From NCBI GenBank assembly GCA_945869935.1, contig CAMBSA010000156.1, positions 1-5,610 of the forward strand: DNA of 5,610 nucleotides, read 5' to 3'. How positions within the stretch are numbered: the stretch's first letter is position 1; each line of letters opens with the position of its first letter. The position numbers and the translations under genes were made by a program. The DNA is from Bordetella parapertussis. Lineage in GTDB: Bacteria > Pseudomonadota > Gammaproteobacteria > Burkholderiales > SG8-39. The notes beneath the pieces are model-generated. The model was not told the DNA's origin and did not search any database. It was given only the letters and a program-made list of their open reading frames with translations. This document shows positions 1 through 5,610 of this stretch, in pieces.

Positions 1-33
1 CCGCCGGCCTGGCGCTGTTCTGCGCCCGCGTGT

Positions 34-85
34 TCCGGCCTGCTTATCAGGCCCGCAATTCAGCCTCGCTAATCAGCCCCGCTAT
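34..85. repeat. Degenerate 13-bp tandem repeat at the 3' end of the Bug gene
   Basis: Three directly adjacent 13-bp units are visible: TCAGGCCCGCAAT (47-59), TCAGCCTCGCTAA (60-72) and TCAGCCCCGCTAT (73-85). The first two each match the third at 11 of 13 positions. A weaker fourth unit, TCCGGCCTGCTTA (34-46), matches at 8 of 13. The last unit overlaps the stop codon (82-84) of the minus-strand Bug gene. The function is unknown. It may be a slippage product, and the overlap with the stop codon means that a change in copy number could alter the end of the protein. Confidence 0.6.
37..53. repeat. Small perfect hairpin downstream of the Bug gene
   Basis: The arms GGCCTG (37-42) and CAGGCC (48-53) are perfect complements around a 5-base loop. 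The hairpin lies about 29 bases past the stop codon of the minus-strand Bug gene, where a terminator could sit. No T run follows on the minus strand (the next bases are GGAACACG), so it is not a classical intrinsic terminator. It overlaps the tandem repeat and may simply be a by-product of it. The rest of 1-81 shows no gene. Confidence 0.4.
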
Positions 86-1056
86 TCCGCGCGAATGCCT
101 GCGGCCTTGATGGTCCGGGTGATCTGCTCCAGCGAGCTGCGTGTGTAACTGGCAAGTTCCTGCGGCGTGATGGGCAGCGGGTCCGCCCCCAGCGCCGCGA
201 ACCGCTCACGCAATTCCGGCGAAGCGAGCGCCTTGTTCAGGGCATCGTTCAGCTTATGCACCACCGCAGGCGGCATCCCCGCCGGACCGTGCAGTCCGAT
301 CCAGAACCGCAGCGTCGCCTCCGGATAGCCGGCTTCCGCGAATGTCGGCACATCGGGCAGCAACGGCGAGCGCTTGTCGGACATCAGGGCGATCGGCCGG
401 GCCTTGCCGGAATTGACGTGCTGGATCGCCGAGGGCAGCGTATCGAACACCATGGAAACCGCACCCGAGAACATGTCCGGATAGGCCGCCCCTGCGCTCT
501 TGTAGGGAATGTGGAGCATGTCCGCCCCGGTCGACACGCGCAAGATCTCGCCCGAGAGATGGCCGACGCTGCCCTGCCCGGATGAACCGAAACTGAGCTT
601 GCCGGGGTTCGACTTGGCATGGGCTACCAGTTCCCTGAGCGAGCGGATCGGCAGGGCCATGTTGATCGTCAGGATGTTCGGCGTCATGGCGATGCCGCCA
701 ATCGCGCTGAAGTCCTTTATCGGATCGTACGGAATGCTCTTTTGCAGGTTAGGCGCGATGGCGAGCTGGGTCGGACTGGTCAACACGAATATGTAGCCGT
801 CGGGCGGCGCCTTTGCCACATAGTTCGTGCCGATCACGCCTCCCGCGCCGGGGCGGTTTTCCACGATGACGGTCTGGCCGAGAAACTCGGTCATCCTCTG
901 CGCCACCACGCGGCCGACAATGTCCGACACACCACCGGCGGCGAAGGACACGACCAGATGCACAGCCTTCGACGGAAACGAATCGGCCTGCGCGAATGCA
1001 GAAACCGGCAGCATCGCAAATGCGAGTCCAGCCACTATTCTTCGAACAATCTTCAT
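82..1056 (-). CDS. Bug-family (TTT-type) periplasmic solute-binding protein
   Basis: A complete 324-residue protein of the usual Bug/TctC length. Bug proteins capture small carboxylates or similar solutes in the periplasm, for tripartite tricarboxylate transporters or as orphan receptors. A Sec signal peptide is clear: KIVRR, then a hydrophobic stretch, and an AFA|Q cleavage site after residue 22. Family landmarks follow in order: FAAGG (38-42) with D45, ENRPGAGG (66-73), PDGY (85-88), a GSSGQGS loop near 157-163, HIPYKSAG (182-189), D205, and LPDVPTFAEAGYP (233-245). The start is supported by GAGGAG (minus strand, 1071-1066) 9 bases upstream of ATG; the stop is TAG. It is the last of three co-oriented genes, separated from the previous one by 301 bp, so it may have its own promoter, although I could not find a convincing one. 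No transporter membrane subunits are visible. The ligand cannot be read from the sequence. Family confidence is high; substrate is unknown. Confidence 0.95.
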   Translation of the reverse strand: MKIVRRIVAGLAFAMLPVSAFAQADSFPSKAVHLVVSFAAGGVSDIVGRVVAQRMTEFLGQTVIVENRPGAGGVIGTNYVAKAPPDGYIFVLTSPTQLAIAPNLQKSIPYDPIKDFSAIGGIAMTPNILTINMALPIRSLRELVAHAKSNPGKLSFGSSGQGSVGHLSGEILRVSTGADMLHIPYKSAGAAYPDMFSGAVSMVFDTLPSAIQHVNSGKARPIALMSDKRSPLLPDVPTFAEAGYPEATLRFWIGLHGPAGMPPAVVHKLNDALNKALASPELRERFAALGADPLPITPQELASYTRSSLEQITRTIKAAGIRAE

Positions 1057-1163
1057 GCCGTGGAACTCCTCTGGATCGGTGTATGGATTGGGTCACACAA
1101 CGTCGGCTGCTCCATCTGCCCCAGCGTTCAATGGTGCAGCAATGGCCGCTTCGTGTCCACCCG

Positions 1164-1188
1164 CCAGGCACCGCCCGTCCAGGCACCG
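1164..1188. repeat. Direct repeat of CCAGGCACCG, 15-bp period
   Basis: The 10-mer CCAGGCACCG occurs at 1164-1173 and again, identical, at 1179-1188. It lies about 110-130 bp upstream of the minus-strand Bug gene. The spacing, about one and a half helical turns, could suit a pair of regulator half-sites, but it could also be a chance duplication in GC-rich DNA. No known binding motif is recognised. Confidence 0.4.
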
Positions 1189-1204
1189 ATCAAACCCGAG
1201 CGGT

Positions 1205-1234
1205 GGATTGCAACGCGCCACCGGGCGGCAATCC
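1205..1234. repeat. Bulged 11-bp hairpin between genes
   Basis: The outer arms GGATTGC (1205-1211) and GCAATCC (1228-1234) are perfect complements. Inside them CGCC (1216-1219) pairs with GGCG (1224-1227) around a 4-base loop (1220-1223). The only unpaired part of the stem is a 4-base bulge (1212-1215). No T run follows on either strand, so it is not an ordinary terminator. It could be an mRNA-stabilising or processing hairpin in a transcript linking the two minus-strand genes, or a DNA operator. Confidence 0.5.
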
Positions 1235-1278
1235 GTCAAAATTCGCCCGAGACACGATGAAATCCTGAACATTTTCCG

Positions 1279-1310
1279 AAAAAGTGCCCGGCCGGCGCGT
1301 GAAAGCGGGC
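1279..1310 (-). terminator. Possible intrinsic terminator after the decarboxylase-like gene
   Basis: On the minus strand GCCCG (1310-1306) can pair with CGGGC (1290-1286) across a 15-base GC-rich loop. This is followed by AC and then a run of five T (1283-1279). It begins about 48 bases after the stop codon of the decarboxylase-like gene, where a terminator is expected. The stem is short and the loop large, so the call is tentative. Confidence 0.35.
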
Positions 1311-1357
1311 GATTCGCGTACAGAACTGATACGTAATCGACCCGGGCAGCGCGCCGA

Positions 1358-2353
1358 TCAGACCTTCGACAGGTCCAGCGTCGATTCGGCGAACAGCGCC
1401 TTCGGATCGACTTTCACCGCCGACAGCCCCTGTTCGTGGTGGTAGCGGGTGAAGGTCTCGAGCACATTGCGGTTGGGCTCGAAGCCGTAGCTCCAGAAGT
1501 CATCGCCCATCAGCGCCTTGGCGCCCTCGTATTCCGACACGCCCCAGGGCAGGCTGGTGAAGAGGTGGCCGATCTGGCCCATCTCCGCCATGCACAGGTC
1601 CTTGGCTTTCATGAACGCCTTCAGCACGCTCACCGCCAGCCAGGGGTTCTGCTCGGCAATGCTTCTGCGGATGCCGATGACGTGCATGATCGGGAAAATC
1701 CTGGTGCGGCGGAAGTACTCTTCCTCGGCGCGGCGGTAGTCGGGGAACATGCGCGCGATGTTGGGCATGCCCTTTGAAAAGCAGCTTGGCGCGCGCGCGC
1801 CGATCACCGCGTCGAGTTCGCCTTTGGCCAGCATGTCGGTGAGGGTGCGGTCGTGCGGGATCGGCGCGAAGTCGATGTCGGGCGGCAGCTTGAGCGGCGC
1901 GCGTTCCTCGCGGCCCGCCTCCTCGATGCCGCCGGCACGCCAGTGGATGTCGGAGGCCTTCACGCCGTACTCGTCCTGCAGGATGCCGCGGATCCAGACA
2001 TTCGCGGTGATCTGGTACTCGGGCAGGCCGATGGTCTTGCCCTTCAGATCGGCCGGCGTCTTGATGCCGCGATCGGTGCGAATGTAGATGCCCGAATGCC
2101 GGAACAGGCGCGAAACGAACGCGGGCACGCCGACATAGGCGTTCTGGCCGCGCGAAGTCATCAGGGTGTGGCTGGACATCGACATCTCGGTGATGTCGAA
2201 CTCCTGGTACTTGAAGGCGCGGTGGAAGGCCTCTTCCGGTTCGATCGGGACGGCGGCGACTTCGCAGCCCTCGATCGGCGCGCGGCCGTCGAAGATCGCA
2301 CGGGTGCGGTCGTAATCACAGACGGCGAGGCTGACTTTGAGTGTGTTTTTCAT
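1358..2353 (-). CDS. 4,5-dihydroxyphthalate decarboxylase-like protein (PBP2 fold)
   Basis: A complete 331-residue protein resembling the family commonly annotated as 4,5-dihydroxyphthalate decarboxylase (Pht5-like), which has the type-2 periplasmic-binding fold and is related to nitrate/taurine-type binding proteins. The characterised enzyme removes a carboxyl group from 4,5-dihydroxyphthalate to give protocatechuate. Recalled family landmarks seen here are YDRTRAI (14-20), EPEE (38-41), EMSMSS (56-61), FRHSGIY (84-90), a DLKGKTIGLPEYQ segment (102-114) with VWIRGIL (119-125), and RIFPIMH (218-224). No signal peptide is present: the N-terminus runs straight into the first beta strand, so the product is probably cytoplasmic and not a transporter receptor. 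AAGG (minus strand, 2365-2362) 8 bases before the ATG supports the start; the stop is TGA. It sits between two Bug genes on the same strand, which fits an organic or aromatic acid pathway. Many relatives are annotated by transfer only, so the reaction is uncertain. No other phthalate genes are in view. Confidence 0.85.
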   Translation of the reverse strand: MKNTLKVSLAVCDYDRTRAIFDGRAPIEGCEVAAVPIEPEEAFHRAFKYQEFDITEMSMSSHTLMTSRGQNAYVGVPAFVSRLFRHSGIYIRTDRGIKTPADLKGKTIGLPEYQITANVWIRGILQDEYGVKASDIHWRAGGIEEAGREERAPLKLPPDIDFAPIPHDRTLTDMLAKGELDAVIGARAPSCFSKGMPNIARMFPDYRRAEEEYFRRTRIFPIMHVIGIRRSIAEQNPWLAVSVLKAFMKAKDLCMAEMGQIGHLFTSLPWGVSEYEGAKALMGDDFWSYGFEPNRNVLETFTRYHHEQGLSAVKVDPKALFAESTLDLSKV

Positions 2354-2412
2354 GGGGTTCGCCTTGGGAAGCTCAGATCAAGTTCCAATTGTGCAACGAA
2401 TCGAACAGAGAT

Positions 2413-2466
2413 TCCCTCTGGAGTGGGGGATATACAAGGGGGCCGATGCCCCCTTGTTCAGAGGGA
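2413..2466. repeat. Nested two-stem inverted repeat in the 118-bp intergenic gap
   Basis: The inner stem pairs CAAGGGGGC (2435-2443) with GCCCCCTTG (2448-2456) around the tetraloop CGAT. The outer stem pairs TCCCTCTG (2413-2420) with CAGAGGGA (2459-2466). The two stems are joined by a lopsided internal loop of 14 bases on the left and 2 on the right. The left internal loop contains a further GGGGG (2425-2429) that could compete for CCCCC (2449-2453). On the minus strand the structure starts 5 bases after the stop of the upstream Bug gene and ends about 60 bases before the next start codon. Confidence 0.7.
2435..2456 (-). terminator. Terminator or attenuator hairpin after the upstream Bug gene
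   Basis: A perfect 9-bp GC-rich stem with a 4-base loop begins 15 bases past the Bug stop codon (2472-2474) on the minus strand. It is followed by TATAT and then a C run. That downstream tract is AT-rich but is not a proper T run, so termination may be partial. Partial termination would reduce expression of the downstream decarboxylase-like gene relative to the receptor, a common arrangement for binding-protein genes. Confidence 0.45.
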
Positions 2467-2471
2467 TTGCC

Positions 2472-3452
2472 CTATTCAGGTTTGATGCCGGCGACGTCGA
2501 TCGCCTGCTTGAATTTCTGGATATCGCTGCGAAGGAGCGTGATCATCTGCTCGCCGCTGCCCGCGAACATGTCCAGGCCCGCCGCATTGAAACGGCTGCG
2601 GACGTCGGGCATCGCGGTGACCTTGCGAACGTCGCCCTCGATGCGCGCGGCGATGTCCTTCGGGATGCCCACCGGCGCCATGAAGCCGTAGTAGTTCTCC
2701 ACCGCGTAGTCCTTGAGCTCGGGCAGGCCGGACTCCCGGAAGGTGGGCAGATCGGGCACGGTGGGGGAACGCTCCTTGGTGGTGAGCGCGAGGATGCGCA
2801 GCTTGTCCTGCTTGGCGAAGGGCAGCACCGCGGCAAGCGAGGCCACCACCACGTCCACCTGACCGCCGACCGCGTCGGTCACCGCCGGCGAGCAGCCGCG
2901 GTGCGGGATGTGCACGGCAAACGTTCTGGTGGCGTACTTGTACATCTCCATCGCGAAGTGGTGCGCGGTGGCCACGCCGCAGGTGGCGTAGTCCGACTTG
3001 CCCGGGTTGGCCCTGAGCATCGCGGTGAATTCGCGCAGGTTCTTTGCCGGCACGCGCGGATTCACTGCGAGCACGATCGGCGTGGAGGTGGTCAGGCCCA
3101 GTCCGGCGAAATCGCGCACCAGATCGAAGGGCAGCTTGATGTAGAGCGCCTGGTTGATCGCATGGGTGTTGCTCGCGAGCAGCAGGTTGTAGCCATCCGA
3201 CGTCGAGCGGTACACCGCCTCCACGCCGATGTTGCCGCCGGCGCCGATGCGATTCTCCACCACCACCTGCTGGTTCCACATCCTGGCGAGCTGGTCGCCA
3301 ATGATGCGCGCAGTGATGTCAGCCGCGCCGCCGGTGGTGAAGGTCACCATCACGCGCACCGTCTTGTTCGGAAAGCCCGCGGGTTGTGCGTGCACGGCAA
3401 GGCTCGCGCCCGAGACGAGCACGGCGAGTAACGCGTTTGTCAGAGTCTTCAT
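2472..3452 (-). CDS. Bug-family (TTT-type) periplasmic solute-binding protein with paired cysteines
   Basis: I take the start at MKTLTN (ATG at 3452), giving 326 residues. The open frame extends upstream to 3692, but the extra 80 residues look non-coding. An in-frame ATG at 3458 is possible, but GGGA (minus strand, 3462-3459) touches it directly while standing a good 6 bases from the 3452 ATG. A Sec signal peptide ends at AVHA|Q after residue 22 or 23. Family landmarks align with the other Bug protein in this window: TFTTGG (37-42), D45, ENRIGAGG (66-73), SDGY (85-88), HIPHRGCSPA (181-190), and VPDLPTFRESGLP (232-244). Two features stand out: C158 in the first ligand loop and C187 in the second, and histidine in place of the usual tyrosine at 184. 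The gene is the first of three on the minus strand and divergent from leuS. The ligand is unknown. Confidence 0.94.
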   Translation of the reverse strand: MKTLTNALLAVLVSGASLAVHAQPAGFPNKTVRVMVTFTTGGAADITARIIGDQLARMWNQQVVVENRIGAGGNIGVEAVYRSTSDGYNLLLASNTHAINQALYIKLPFDLVRDFAGLGLTTSTPIVLAVNPRVPAKNLREFTAMLRANPGKSDYATCGVATAHHFAMEMYKYATRTFAVHIPHRGCSPAVTDAVGGQVDVVVASLAAVLPFAKQDKLRILALTTKERSPTVPDLPTFRESGLPELKDYAVENYYGFMAPVGIPKDIAARIEGDVRKVTAMPDVRSRFNAAGLDMFAGSGEQMITLLRSDIQKFKQAIDVAGIKPE

Positions 3453-3505
3453 CGTCATTCCCGGAAATTCGCCGGCACAAGATCGGCCGGTCGCGCATTG
3501 CGTAA

Positions 3506-5610
<2,105 letters not shown>

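Larger units (their letters stand above)
1057..1357. other. 301-bp intergenic region with repeats and hairpins, no gene
   Basis: This gap separates the stop of the decarboxylase-like gene (1358) from the start of the downstream Bug gene (1056), both on the minus strand. It contains a possible terminator (1279-1310), a bulged hairpin (1205-1234), a 10-bp direct repeat (1164-1188) and the Bug gene's Shine-Dalgarno sequence (1066-1071). Short open frames cross it but have no recognisable protein features. I looked for sigma70 and sigma54 promoters on the minus strand and found none that is convincing: a TTGACG at 1239-1234 has no matching -10 box. Confidence 0.7.

Noticed and set aside
1214..1239. 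Possible sigma54 or sigma70 promoter for the downstream Bug gene (TGGCGCGTTGC and TTGACG)
   Set aside because: The sigma54-like elements are 4 bases too close together, and the TTGACG has no -10 box at 16-18 bases.
2337..3431. A 364-codon open frame on the plus strand opposite the upstream Bug gene
   Set aside because: It is a mirror of the real gene, rich in H/R/G/V, with no domain or plausible ribosome-binding site.
82..3452. A transposon or genomic island next to leuS
   Set aside because: No transposase, integrase, tRNA attachment site or terminal inverted repeats are visible. Codon style and GC content look similar across the window.

Overview
The window looks like GC-rich chromosomal DNA from a betaproteobacterium, most likely Burkholderiales or a close relative. 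The evidence is the LeuRS sequence (a TTRADT editing motif and a CxxC/CxxC zinc ribbon, as I remember for that class) and the presence of two Bug-type (tripartite tricarboxylate transporter family) solute-binding proteins, which are greatly expanded in Burkholderiales. This assignment comes from recalled family features, not from a search.

Layout. Positions 1-81 are non-coding and carry a short degenerate 13-bp tandem repeat and a small hairpin. Three genes on the minus strand follow. Read in their own direction they are: a Bug solute-binding protein (2472-3452), a cytoplasmic type-2 periplasmic-binding-fold protein annotated in many genomes as 4,5-dihydroxyphthalate decarboxylase (1358-2353), and a second Bug protein (82-1056). 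The gaps between them are 118 bp and 301 bp, and both gaps contain strong inverted repeats. On the plus strand, divergent from the Bug genes, is the 5' part of leuS (3734 to the window end). leuS is cut off just before the point where its KMSKS signature should appear.

How the genes may work together. The two Bug proteins have signal peptides and should bind small organic acids in the periplasm. No TctA/TctB-type membrane subunits are present, so they are orphan receptors in this window. The gene between them lacks a signal peptide and belongs to a family whose best-known members decarboxylate a phthalate-pathway aromatic acid. An aromatic or carboxylic acid uptake and catabolism role for the trio is plausible but unproven. 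leuS is a housekeeping gene and is functionally unrelated. It probably starts transcription at a consensus TATAAT about 100 bp upstream.

I found no mobile element, CRISPR array, RNA gene or clearly new system. The most noteworthy signals are non-coding: a nested two-stem structure between the first two minus-strand genes (2413-2466), a bulged hairpin upstream of the last Bug gene (1205-1234), and a 14-bp palindrome sitting where the -35 box of the leuS promoter would be (3600-3613).
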